Shown here in pieces: positions 56,962 to 64,000 of a stretch of DNA of 64,000 nt. The notes under the pieces are model-generated. The model did not search any database. It had not been told where the DNA came from and worked only from the letters and a program-made list of their open reading frames with translations. The translations under genes were made by a program, and so were the position numbers. How positions within the stretch are numbered: the first letter of the stretch is position 1; each line of letters opens with the position of its first letter. This stretch comes from Hyphococcus sp. (GTDB taxonomy: Bacteria; Pseudomonadota; Alphaproteobacteria; Caulobacterales; Parvularculaceae), in NCBI GenBank assembly GCA_028281665.1, contig JANQJK010000014.1:1-64000 (forward strand), in the 5' to 3' direction.

Positions 56962-57659
56962 AAGTGTTCAGAAGATCGTCAGTTCGCTACGGCGCTGCGC
57001 CGCAACCAGAAACGCCCTATCAGAAAGCCGGCCAAGTCTGGGATGAACGTATCGGATCGTCCCGCGCTCAGGCCGCAAACTGGCGCATCGCAGCGCTCGC
57101 CTCGCTTGCGATCGCTGCTCTCTCTGCAGGCGGATTGCTGTGGCAGTCGGGCCGGTCGATCATCACGCCTTATGTCGTGGAGATAGATGCGCAGGGCAAT
57201 GCCCGCGCCATCGGACCTGCCATCGGCGCCTATGAACCGACGGACGCGCAGATCGCTCATCATCTGGCGCAGTTTATTCGCCATGTGCGGTCGATTTCGA
57301 TCGATCCGGTTGTGGTGCGGGAGAACTGGCTGAATGCCTATGACTTTTCGACGGATAAGGGTGCGCTGGCGCTCAACGATTACGCCCGCGACAACGATCC
57401 CTTCGCTGATATCGGCCGGCGCAGCGTCAATGTCGAAGTGACAAGCGTTGTGCGCGCGTCCGACGATTCTTTTGAAATCCGCTGGACGGAAAACACTTAT
57501 GCCAGCGGTCAGTTTGAGAAGCGCGACCGGTTTACGGCCCATCTCACCATCGTCATATCGCCGCCGCGCACTGCGGAAACCCTCCATAAAAACCCGCTTG
57601 GGCTCTACGTCCATGGAATCAATTGGTCGAAAGACCTTTCTTCAGGAGACAGATCATGA
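56958..57659 (+). CDS. trbF: VirB8-like conjugal transfer protein TrbF
   Basis: A bitopic inner-membrane channel component, 233 residues. NPYQKA-type N-terminus (TPYQKAGQVWDERIGSSRAQAANWR), one transmembrane helix (about 45-63), then the periplasmic VirB8 fold with RSISIDPVVVRENWLNAYDF and FTAHLTIVISPPRTAETLHKNPLGLYVHGINWSKDL. It overlaps both trbL and trbG by four bases. Confidence 0.94.
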   Translation: MKVFRRSSVRYGAAPQPETPYQKAGQVWDERIGSSRAQAANWRIAALASLAIAALSAGGLLWQSGRSIITPYVVEIDAQGNARAIGPAIGAYEPTDAQIAHHLAQFIRHVRSISIDPVVVRENWLNAYDFSTDKGALALNDYARDNDPFADIGRRSVNVEVTSVVRASDDSFEIRWTENTYASGQFEKRDRFTAHLTIVISPPRTAETLHKNPLGLYVHGINWSKDLSSGDRS

Positions 57660-58633
57660 AAAACGCCGCAGCATGTCTGGCGCTCGCAGCGCTCATGGGA
57701 TGCGAAACAACTTATCCCGACATCGCGCTTGACGACGCGCCCATGCGTCCGGCGAAGGTTGTCAATTTCGACGACAACACGCCGGTGCGTGAGATTGTCG
57801 AAACATCGACGCCATATCCGCTGCCGGGGCAGCTAAAACCAATCGAAGAAAACACTGAACCCGCAGCACTCAAACCTTTCGAGCGGATCGATACAGCGAA
57901 TGAGCGCGCGAAGATCGAACCGGACCTCGACCGCTTTGTGAACGCCGTCCAGATCTACCCTTATATGCAGGGCGCCCTTTATCGACTGTACGCCGCGCCT
58001 GAACAGGTGACCGATATTACGCTTGAGCCGGGCGAACGGCTGAACTCTGTTTCGGCAGGCGACACCGTGCGCTGGATTGTCGGCGACACGACCAGCGGCG
58101 GCGCCAATGGCGAGCAGGTTCACATTCTGGTCAAGCCGATTGCCGCTAATCTCAAAACCAATCTTGTCATCACGACCGACAAGCGCGCCTATCATCTGGA
58201 AATGCGCTCGTTTCGCGAGACCTATATGGCCGCGATTTCTTGGACCTATCCGCAGGACCAGTTGACCCGCCGCCGCAGCGAGAATGACCGCGCGTCGGAC
58301 AAAGCGCAGCGAACGGTCAGCACCGGCGTTGCGCCAGAGGACATTAGGTTTCGTTATGCGATCGAAGGCGCGCGCCCACACTGGCGACCAGTTCGCGCCT
58401 TTGACGATGGCAAACAGGTATTCATTCAGTTTCCGGACAATATTGCGCAGGGGGAAGCGCCTCCGCTGTTTGTGCTCAGCCGCAAGGGTGAGCCGGAACT
58501 GGTAAACTACCGGATGCGCGGCAACTACTATGTGGTTGATCGCCTGTTCGCCGCCGCCGAGCTTCGTCTCGGTGAAAAGAACCAGGATATCGTGCGCATT
58601 GTCCGCACCGACCTGAAAAGGCGTTTGGGATGA
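57656..58633 (+). CDS. trbG: VirB9-like conjugal transfer protein TrbG
   Basis: An outer-membrane core complex component, 325 residues. The N-terminus (MKNAAACLALAALMGCETTYP) is a lipoprotein signal with Cys16. The VirB9 fold shows ITLEPGERLNSVSAGDTVRWIVGDTTSGG, HILVKPIAANLKTNLVITTDKRAYHLEM and RYAIEG followed by AFDDGKQVFIQFP. The start is the ATG overlapping the trbF stop; the longer frame lies inside trbF. Confidence 0.95.
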   Translation: MKNAAACLALAALMGCETTYPDIALDDAPMRPAKVVNFDDNTPVREIVETSTPYPLPGQLKPIEENTEPAALKPFERIDTANERAKIEPDLDRFVNAVQIYPYMQGALYRLYAAPEQVTDITLEPGERLNSVSAGDTVRWIVGDTTSGGANGEQVHILVKPIAANLKTNLVITTDKRAYHLEMRSFRETYMAAISWTYPQDQLTRRRSENDRASDKAQRTVSTGVAPEDIRFRYAIEGARPHWRPVRAFDDGKQVFIQFPDNIAQGEAPPLFVLSRKGEPELVNYRMRGNYYVVDRLFAAAELRLGEKNQDIVRIVRTDLKRRLG

Positions 58634-59889
58634 CGGCGGAAAAGCAAGATCCTGAAAGGCTGGCGCTGCGCGCAAAACCGCAGGCCGTCACGCGCCTCAA
58701 CAAAAAGGCGCTGATGATCGCGGCCGGCGGCGCGGCGCTCCTGATTTTCGGCTCCATGAGCGTTGCCCTGAAGCCGCCGCGCGCCATGGGCGATGGAGAG
58801 CGTAACGAGCTATATAATGTCGACACCAAGCCGACCGCCGAAGGGCTTGATGCGCTGCCCAAGTCCTATGCGGATGTAAATCCGCAGCTCGGCGCGCCGT
58901 TGCCAGGCGATCTCGGCGCCGCGCTTTTGAAAGCAGAAGAAGCGGTCGCTTTGTCAGGAAGCGAAGGAAACCTCACCGGCTATGATTATGCTGCGTTGTC
59001 GCCGACGCCGTTTCGTAATTCGCCGGAAGCGGACGCCGCGAGAGAAGCCGCTTTGCGCCAGGCGCAGATCGCAGTTGAGGCGAGGGAAGCCGGTGTTTTC
59101 TTTTCCCTCGCATCACGTGGTGGCGGTGCCATTTCGCCGGCGAGCGCTCAGGCGCCAAGCCTGCCTTTTGATTTTGGCCTGGCACAGCATCCAACGCCGT
59201 TCGGCGCTGAGCGCGATCAAGACCCCGGACGCCAGATCAGGAAGCTGGAGTTTCTGGAAGAGGGCAGCGCTTCATCGACCGACAATCCTTATGCGATCGA
59301 AGACCCGATTACCCCGTTCGAGGTGATCGCCGGCACCGTCATACCGGCGAGCCTCATCACCGGCGTGAATTCTGATCTGCCGGGAACCGTCATCGCGCAG
59401 GTAACGCAGAACGTCTACGACACCGTCACGGGGCAATATGTGCTGGTGCCGCAGGGCGCGCGTCTCATCGGCCGCTATGACAGCGTGATCGCCTTCGGTC
59501 AGTCGCGCGCGCTTCTGGTATGGTCCCGCATCATCTATCCGGATGGCGCGTCGATTATGATCGACAATATGCCGGCGAGCGACGTCGCCGGTTATGCCGG
59601 GCTGACGGACAAGGTAGATTTTCACACCTTCCGTCTCTTGAAAGGTATCGTACTATCAACGCTGCTTGGCGTCGGCACGGAATTGTCTTTCGACGATACG
59701 GAAAGCGATATCGTCGAGGCGCTGCGCGAGTCTGCGCAGAATTCCGCAAGTCAGGCGGGGCAGCGCATCGTTCAGCGCAATCTCGATATTCAGCCGACAA
59801 TCAAAATTCGTCCGGGCTGGCCGTTGCGCATAATCGTTCACAAAGATCTCGTACTTCGTCCATATGATTCAGAGGGAGCGCAGCGATGA
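58630..59889 (+). CDS. trbI: VirB10-like conjugal transfer protein TrbI
   Basis: Spans inner and outer membranes and senses energy of the channel, 419 residues. One N-terminal helix (ALMIAAGGAALLIFGSMSVAL), a Pro/Ala-rich periplasmic stretch, and the C-terminal VirB10 domain: ITPFEVIAGTVIPASLITGVNSDLPGTVIAQVTQNVYDTVTGQYVLVPQGARLIGRYDS and GWPLRIIVHKDLVL. It overlaps trbG and the DUF2274 gene by four bases each. Confidence 0.95.
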   Translation: MTAEKQDPERLALRAKPQAVTRLNKKALMIAAGGAALLIFGSMSVALKPPRAMGDGERNELYNVDTKPTAEGLDALPKSYADVNPQLGAPLPGDLGAALLKAEEAVALSGSEGNLTGYDYAALSPTPFRNSPEADAAREAALRQAQIAVEAREAGVFFSLASRGGGAISPASAQAPSLPFDFGLAQHPTPFGAERDQDPGRQIRKLEFLEEGSASSTDNPYAIEDPITPFEVIAGTVIPASLITGVNSDLPGTVIAQVTQNVYDTVTGQYVLVPQGARLIGRYDSVIAFGQSRALLVWSRIIYPDGASIMIDNMPASDVAGYAGLTDKVDFHTFRLLKGIVLSTLLGVGTELSFDDTESDIVEALRESAQNSASQAGQRIVQRNLDIQPTIKIRPGWPLRIIVHKDLVLRPYDSEGAQR

Positions 59890-60152
59890 GTTTGAAACTC
59901 GGCCGTCTGCCTGATCGCACGCCTGTCAAACTTAACCTGGCGCTGACGCCGGACGTTTATGCAGCGCTCGGTGATTACGCCGCGCTGCATGCAAAAACAT
60001 ATGGCAAGGATGCGCCGCTGCCCGATCTCGCAGCGCTGATGATTGAAGAGTTCTTGAAACGCGACACTGAATTCAAAAGAGCGAGAAGGGAACTCACTGA
60101 CAAACGTAGTACAAGGAACACACACCATGGATCGGCTGCTGACGGCGAATGA
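59886..60152 (+). CDS. DUF2274 family protein
   Basis: An 88-residue protein regularly found after trbI: LKLGRLPDRTPVKLNLALTPDVYAALGDYAALHAKTYGKDAPLPDLAALMIEEFLKRDTEFKRAR. The pattern VKLNLALTPDVYAALxDYA with a following helix is ribbon-helix-helix-like. It ends the trb operon; its role is not known. The last 26 bases overlap the AlpA-like gene in another frame. Confidence 0.88.
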   Translation: MSLKLGRLPDRTPVKLNLALTPDVYAALGDYAALHAKTYGKDAPLPDLAALMIEEFLKRDTEFKRARRELTDKRSTRNTHHGSAADGE

Positions 60153-60333
60153 AGTGTTGACACTGACTGGCTACAAAAGTCGATCGACACTTTGGCGAAA
60201 AGTACGCGGCCGGGCGTTTCCGCCGCCTGTTAAACTCGACGGCGTCGCAATAAGGTGGAAGGAGGGAGAGGTGCGCACTTGGATTGAAGACGCGCCCATC
60301 CAGTCTTACGGTACTAAAGACCGCTCCGCATGA
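60127..60333 (+). CDS. AlpA/excisionase-like DNA-binding protein
   Basis: A 68-residue helix-turn-helix protein: LLTANEVLTLTGYKSRSTLWRKVRGRAFPPPVKLDGVAIRWKEGEVRTWIE is the AlpA pattern of small phage-type regulators and excisionases. It is the second excisionase-like gene of the region after the RdfS-like one. It may serve the recombinase at 60818 or the ICE integrase. Confidence 0.85.
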   Translation: MDRLLTANEVLTLTGYKSRSTLWRKVRGRAFPPPVKLDGVAIRWKEGEVRTWIEDAPIQSYGTKDRSA

Positions 60334-60351
60334 ATGCGGCTTGCGCATATT

Positions 60352-60660
60352 TTAAAGTTCTTCGGGTTCTATCAGTGATATCGCAGTGCGTAAAAAAGCA
60401 TCTTGCTGCTCCGCGGTAAGCTTTCGGAATAACGTAAGAAGTTTCCGTTCCTGTGGGTTTGTTGCAAGCGCTTCGCCTTCCAAAATCTCGAGAGGATGAC
60501 AATTCAAAGGCGTCGCAAGCCTTGTGAGCCATTCTACCGAAAACCGCCTGCGGCCGTTCTCGAGGTGGCTAATCTGTTGATTGCTGGCGCCCGTCGCTTC
60601 AGCCAATTGCGCAAGAGTTAAGCCTCGCGCTAAGCGAAGTTCCTTTAGTCGATTATTCAA
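60352..60660 (-). CDS. XRE-family repressor
   Basis: A 102-residue protein with an N-terminal helix-turn-helix (NNRLKELRLARGLTLAQLAEATGASNQQISHLENGRRRFSVEWLTRLATPLNCHPLEIL) and a short C-terminal helical tail. The frame extends to 60756, but the domain begins exactly at the TTG at 60660, which has GGGGGCCCC behind it; the longer version would run over the operator at 60692. Two matching palindromes lie between it and the divergent recombinase gene, so it probably represses both. Confidence 0.85.
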   Translation of the reverse strand: MNNRLKELRLARGLTLAQLAEATGASNQQISHLENGRRRFSVEWLTRLATPLNCHPLEILEGEALATNPQERKLLTLFRKLTAEQQDAFLRTAISLIEPEEL

Positions 60661-60691
60661 GGGGCCCCCGGCTTCTGTTCGCAATCCAATT

Positions 60692-60707
60692 CTACCAAAT
60701 GTAGGAA
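60692..60707. promoter_or_regulatory. Operator-like palindrome, proximal to XRE gene
   Basis: CTAC-CAAAT-GTAG with extension GAA: the right half GTAGGAA and the 5-base spacing match the perfect copy at 60761. It lies 32 bases before the XRE start on the minus strand, a natural autorepression site. Confidence 0.65.
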
Positions 60708-60760
60708 GACGATTCGTAAAAAACCTCAAAAAATGCCTAATTCCGATGGACTCCAATAAG

Positions 60761-60783
60761 ATTTCCTACTATTTGTAGGAAAT
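60761..60783. promoter_or_regulatory. Operator-like palindrome between XRE and recombinase genes
   Basis: ATTTCCTAC and GTAGGAAAT form a perfect inverted repeat with 9-base arms and a 5-base spacer, ending 35 bases before the recombinase start. It is in the position of a repressor site covering the recombinase promoter. Confidence 0.75.
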
Positions 60784-60817
60784 CTCTAAATGAATTTACC
60801 CCATCTTCCGGGCGAAC

Positions 60818-62404
60818 ATGGCGGACGACACCGAATACTATGAAGCGAAATTCGCGGGTTCTGCAGTGAGCAGCGAGCAAACGCCGCTCCGAGCGGCTGA
60901 ATACGTTCGCATGTCTACTGAGCATCAGAGATATTCCATCGAGAACCAATCTGACGTGATTAAAAAGTACGCGGCACGTCACAATATGGAAATTATCCGA
61001 ACATATTCAGATTCCGGCAAAAGCGGCCTTAATGTCGATGGTCGAAGCGGACTGAAACAGTTGCTTCTAGATGTCGATCTGAAAAGGGACGAGTTTGATA
61101 CCGTTTTGGTATATGACGTTAGTCGATGGGGGCGCTTTCAGGATGCGGATGAAGCCGCTTATTATGAATATATCTGCAAGAAAGCGGGTATAGCGATTCA
61201 TTATTGCGCTGAACAATTTGATAATGACGGCAGTCCTGTTTCGACAATAGTAAAAGGCGTTAAGCGTGCCATGGCGGGCGAATATAGCCGCGAGCTTTCG
61301 GCGAAAGTATTCGCGGGCCAATGTAGGTTAATTGAGAAAGGATTTAGACAAGGCGGACCAGCCGGTTATGGGTTGCGCCGCATTCTTATCGATGAACATG
61401 GCCGGCAAAAAGGGGAATTAAAGCGAGGCGAGCACAAGAGCCTTCAAACCGACCGCGTTATATTGGCTCCTGGACCGAAAGAAGAAGTCAGAACCGTAAA
61501 TCGAATCTATGCCATGTTCACTGAACAGGGCATGTGTGAGTCAGAGATAGCAGAGCGTTTAAACAGCGAAGGACTGGTTACGGACTTTGGACGAATTTGG
61601 ACGCGGGGCGTGGTACGACAAATTTTGACCAACGAAAAATATATTGGTCACAACGTCTTTAACCGAACGTCGTTCAAACTCAAGCAACGCCGGGTTCGGA
61701 ACGCGCGTGATATGTGGATCCGCTCCGATAATGCGTTCGAATCAATCGTTCCAGCAGAAATCTTTCACATAGCGCAAGGGGTAATCCGAGAACGATCTCG
61801 GCGGTTGAGTGACGACGAAATGATCACACGCCTGCAGAATCTATATAAGCGTTATGGATATCTGTCCGGCATCATAATTGACGAAACAGAAGAAACGCCG
61901 TGCAGCAGCGCATATGCACACCGCTTTGGCAGCCTTTTGCGTGCTTACTCTCTCGTTGGGTTCAGTCCAGATCGAGACTATCGGTACATTGAAATCAATC
62001 GGAAGCTGCGTGCGTTTCATCCAAACATAGTTGGTGAGGTGGTGGCTGGCATTGAGTCGCTTGGAGCAACTGCAGTCCATGACCCCGCCACCGATCTTAT
62101 TCATGTCAATTGCGAATTCACGGTTTCGATTAGTATTTCGCGGCACTTTCAGACCCCAGCCGGCGCATCGCGTTGGAAAGTACGCTTTGATACGGGGTTA
62201 AGGCCGGATGTCACCGCGGCCGTGCGAATGGATCAACTCAACGAGCATCCTTTGGATTACTATTTTCTGCCTTTGATCGAATTTAATCGCCACGCCATCA
62301 GTCTTGCAGATCAGAACGGTCTTGCATTTGACGCTTACAGGTTCGATTCATTTGGAGCCTTATTCGATATGGCGCGGCGTCAAGCAATCTTAGAGGCTGC
62401 ATGA
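60818..62404 (+). CDS. Large serine recombinase
   Basis: A 528-residue site-specific recombinase. The resolvase domain has the nucleophile Ser33 (AAEYVRMSTEHQRYSIENQ), then TYSDSGKSGLNVDGRSGLKQLL and VLVYDVSRWGRFQDADEAAYYEY. The recombinase domain follows (GPAGYGLRR, then IWTRGVVRQILTNEKYIGHNVFNR). No zinc-ribbon cysteine cluster is obvious in the C-terminal part. It is divergent from the XRE gene and overlaps the ParB-like gene by four bases. Base composition is AT-richer than the trb operon, suggesting separate acquisition. Confidence 0.94.
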   Translation: MADDTEYYEAKFAGSAVSSEQTPLRAAEYVRMSTEHQRYSIENQSDVIKKYAARHNMEIIRTYSDSGKSGLNVDGRSGLKQLLLDVDLKRDEFDTVLVYDVSRWGRFQDADEAAYYEYICKKAGIAIHYCAEQFDNDGSPVSTIVKGVKRAMAGEYSRELSAKVFAGQCRLIEKGFRQGGPAGYGLRRILIDEHGRQKGELKRGEHKSLQTDRVILAPGPKEEVRTVNRIYAMFTEQGMCESEIAERLNSEGLVTDFGRIWTRGVVRQILTNEKYIGHNVFNRTSFKLKQRRVRNARDMWIRSDNAFESIVPAEIFHIAQGVIRERSRRLSDDEMITRLQNLYKRYGYLSGIIIDETEETPCSSAYAHRFGSLLRAYSLVGFSPDRDYRYIEINRKLRAFHPNIVGEVVAGIESLGATAVHDPATDLIHVNCEFTVSISISRHFQTPAGASRWKVRFDTGLRPDVTAAVRMDQLNEHPLDYYFLPLIEFNRHAISLADQNGLAFDAYRFDSFGALFDMARRQAILEAA

Positions 62405-63306
62405 TGGCAAACGAACCGCAAACCAAGGTTGAGCTAGTGGATGTAAACAGTATCCATGTACTAAATCCACGTGAGCGTGATAAAGCAAAATATCAAACTG
62501 TTGTTGAAAGTATATCGGCAGTTGGATTAAAGCGGCCAATAAAAATTAGTCAACGACCACCAAAGACCATCAACGGTAGCGGCAAAATCTATAATCTTGT
62601 TTGCGGGCAAGGCAGGCTAGAGGCATTTAAACGGCTAGGGGAGACAAAAATTCCTGCAATAGTCGTCGATCTATCCGAGGAAGATTGTTATCTGCAAAGC
62701 CTCACAGAAAACTTAGCTCGCAGGCTGCATTCTTCCTTAGACTTTGCTCGAGATATCGAGCGGCTCTCAAAGCGTGGATATTCGCCAACCGATATCGCGG
62801 AAAAAACGGGTCTTCGACGAGATTATGTGCAAGGGGTCTTACGCCTTTTTAGCCAGGGCGAAGTGCGTTTACTTGCGGCAGTTGAACGTGGTGAGATACC
62901 AGTATCTGTAGCGGTAGAAATAGCTGCGACGCCCGACGAGGAGGTACAGCAGGCTTTGACAAACGCCTATGACAGGAATGAACTCCGGGGCCGGAAATTG
63001 CAAACCGCAATCCGTATTGTCCGAGAACGGAAACGTTTTGGAAAAAAGATAATTCGGACGGTCAACGGTAGTAAGAGAAGCGTTTCATCGCAAGCGATCG
63101 TTCGTGAGTACAAACGTGAAACGGAACGCCAACGGATGCTCATAAAACGCGCCGATATCACCGAAGCGAGACTTGCGGTCATTAAGAGTGCGCTCCACGT
63201 GTTGTTAGGCGACGAGGATTTCGTGAACCTATTGCGCGCAGAAGGGCTGGAAACAATGCCGTCGCAAGTCGCGGAAATGATGCGCGGGAGCGAGACGGCG
63301 CAATGA
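62401..63306 (+). CDS. ParB/RepB-like partition protein with RepB C-terminal domain
   Basis: A 301-residue protein. The ParB N-terminal domain is seen at about 10-110 (VDVNSIHVLNPRERDKAKYQTVVESISAVGLKRPIKI, LVCGQGRLEAFKRLGETKIPAIV, and ENLARR), then a helix-turn-helix (GYSPTDIAEKTGLRRDYVQGVLRLF), and a C-terminal part like plasmid RepB partition proteins. No ParA ATPase gene is visible. Its ATG overlaps the recombinase stop and its stop overlaps the next ATG, so three proteins are translated as one coupled unit. Confidence 0.9.
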   Translation: MMANEPQTKVELVDVNSIHVLNPRERDKAKYQTVVESISAVGLKRPIKISQRPPKTINGSGKIYNLVCGQGRLEAFKRLGETKIPAIVVDLSEEDCYLQSLTENLARRLHSSLDFARDIERLSKRGYSPTDIAEKTGLRRDYVQGVLRLFSQGEVRLLAAVERGEIPVSVAVEIAATPDEEVQQALTNAYDRNELRGRKLQTAIRIVRERKRFGKKIIRTVNGSKRSVSSQAIVREYKRETERQRMLIKRADITEARLAVIKSALHVLLGDEDFVNLLRAEGLETMPSQVAEMMRGSETAQ

Positions 63307-64000
63307 CAGGAAAGATAGAAATTTCCTTTCAGGAAATCTGGCGTGAACTTCCTATATCGAAATTGGTCCCTTCGCGGCTTGTTAGTGCAGTATCGAAAAC
63401 TTCAACGAAGTATCGCCAGATCGCAGACTCAATTAACGAAGTTGGCGTCGTTGAACCGTTGGTTGTATTTCGAGTGTCGGGGCGCAAAGAGGAGTACCTC
63501 GTTCTTGATGGACATATGCGTTTAGAAGTGTTGAAGGATAAAGGCGACGAAAGAGCGCCATGCATTATCTCAAAAGATGACGAGGCGTATACTTACAATA
63601 AGCGAATCAACCGCATTGGCACTGTGCAAGAACATCACATGATATTGCGAGCAATTGAGAATGGAGTGCCGGAAGATCGCATCGCTGCTGCGCTTGGCAT
63701 CAAAGTATCTTCAGTAAAGAGAAAGAAAGCGCTGCTGGATGGTATATGTGAAGAGGTTACAAAAATATTGGAAAATGTACGGTTCTCGGACGTTACGGCG
63801 AAAATTCTTAAGCGCATGAAGCCAATCCGACAGATTGAAGTTGCCGAACTGATGGTCGCCACGAACAATTATTCTGCCTCCTACGCAAAAGCGCTTTTAA
63901 TTGCCACGCCAAAACCTCAAATGGCTGACCCCAATGAGAAGAAGGCGGTCAGAGGAGTTTCCGAAGAGCAATATTCAAAAATGGAACAAGAAATGAAGAC
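63303..64000 (+). CDS. Second ParB-like protein, cut by the window end
   Basis: The frame starts at the ATG overlapping the preceding stop (ATGA) and is open for 232 codons to the window edge. The N-terminus reads ISFQEIWRELPISKLVPSR, followed by ADSINEVGVVEPLVVFRVSGRKEEYLVLDGHMRLEVLKDKG, a ParB N-terminal domain. A helix-turn-helix follows (ENGVPEDRIAAALGIKVSSVKRKKALL). It is related to but clearly different from the first ParB-like protein. The C-terminus is missing from the window. Confidence 0.88.
   Translation, partial: MTGKIEISFQEIWRELPISKLVPSRLVSAVSKTSTKYRQIADSINEVGVVEPLVVFRVSGRKEEYLVLDGHMRLEVLKDKGDERAPCIISKDDEAYTYNKRINRIGTVQEHHMILRAIENGVPEDRIAAALGIKVSSVKRKKALLDGICEEVTKILENVRFSDVTAKILKRMKPIRQIEVAELMVATNNYSASYAKALLIATPKPQMADPNEKKAVRGVSEEQYSKMEQEMK

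Overview
The window reads as chromosomal DNA of a GC-rich alphaproteobacterium, with an integrative and conjugative element (ICE) inserted beside a tRNA gene. The lineage is inferred from three things: the gene order dnaE / rpsB-tsf-pyrH-frr-uppS-cdsA-dxr-rseP-bamA-skp-lpxD-fabZ-lpxA-lpxI-lpxB, the use of LpxI rather than LpxH, and a DUF6491 lipoprotein together with a Trb-type ICE. A marine Hyphomonadales/Parvularculales/Caulobacterales-like host is my best guess but is not proven.

Positions 1-12131 hold ordinary single genes and short operons. They include a TonB-like protein with a short C-terminus, S-adenosylhomocysteine hydrolase behind a perfect palindromic operator, ThpR, a low-molecular-weight phosphatase, a sirtuin, a 3-hydroxybutyrate dehydrogenase/patatin pair, a threonine synthase and small membrane proteins. 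Intergenic REP-like palindromes punctuate this part. Positions 12164-31189 are essential core genes: replicative DNA polymerase, translation and ribosome recycling, isoprenoid and phospholipid precursors, the site-2 protease, outer-membrane protein assembly and the lipid A pathway. Two clear hairpin terminators interrupt the run.

The core ends at tRNA-Trp (31252-31327). The next 400 bp look like a layered integration hot spot: an orphan 45-bp 3' fragment of tRNA-Asp and three different tandem repeat pairs, all with 11-bp spacing like integrase arm sites. No integrase gene lies at this end.

From about 31.5 kb to the window end the DNA is accessory. Its cargo is a four-gene surface-signalling cassette (ECF sigma factor, FecR-like anti-sigma factor, TonB-dependent receptor with a signalling domain, and a large S8 protease); the receptor and protease genes are visibly more AT-rich than their surroundings. 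Then come an orphan DNA methyltransferase and the rdfS-traF-rlxS excision/transfer unit with a candidate oriT, a one-TM protein, an atypical Fic protein behind a repeat array, and a complete-looking mating apparatus: coupling protein, CopG-like protein, trbB-C-D-E-J-L-F-G-I and a DUF2274 gene. The window closes with an AlpA-like protein, an XRE repressor with two operator-like palindromes, and a translationally coupled large serine recombinase-ParB-ParB cassette that runs off the edge.

The two most interesting systems are the sigma/anti-sigma/receptor/protease cassette and the repressor-controlled recombinase-ParB-ParB cassette.
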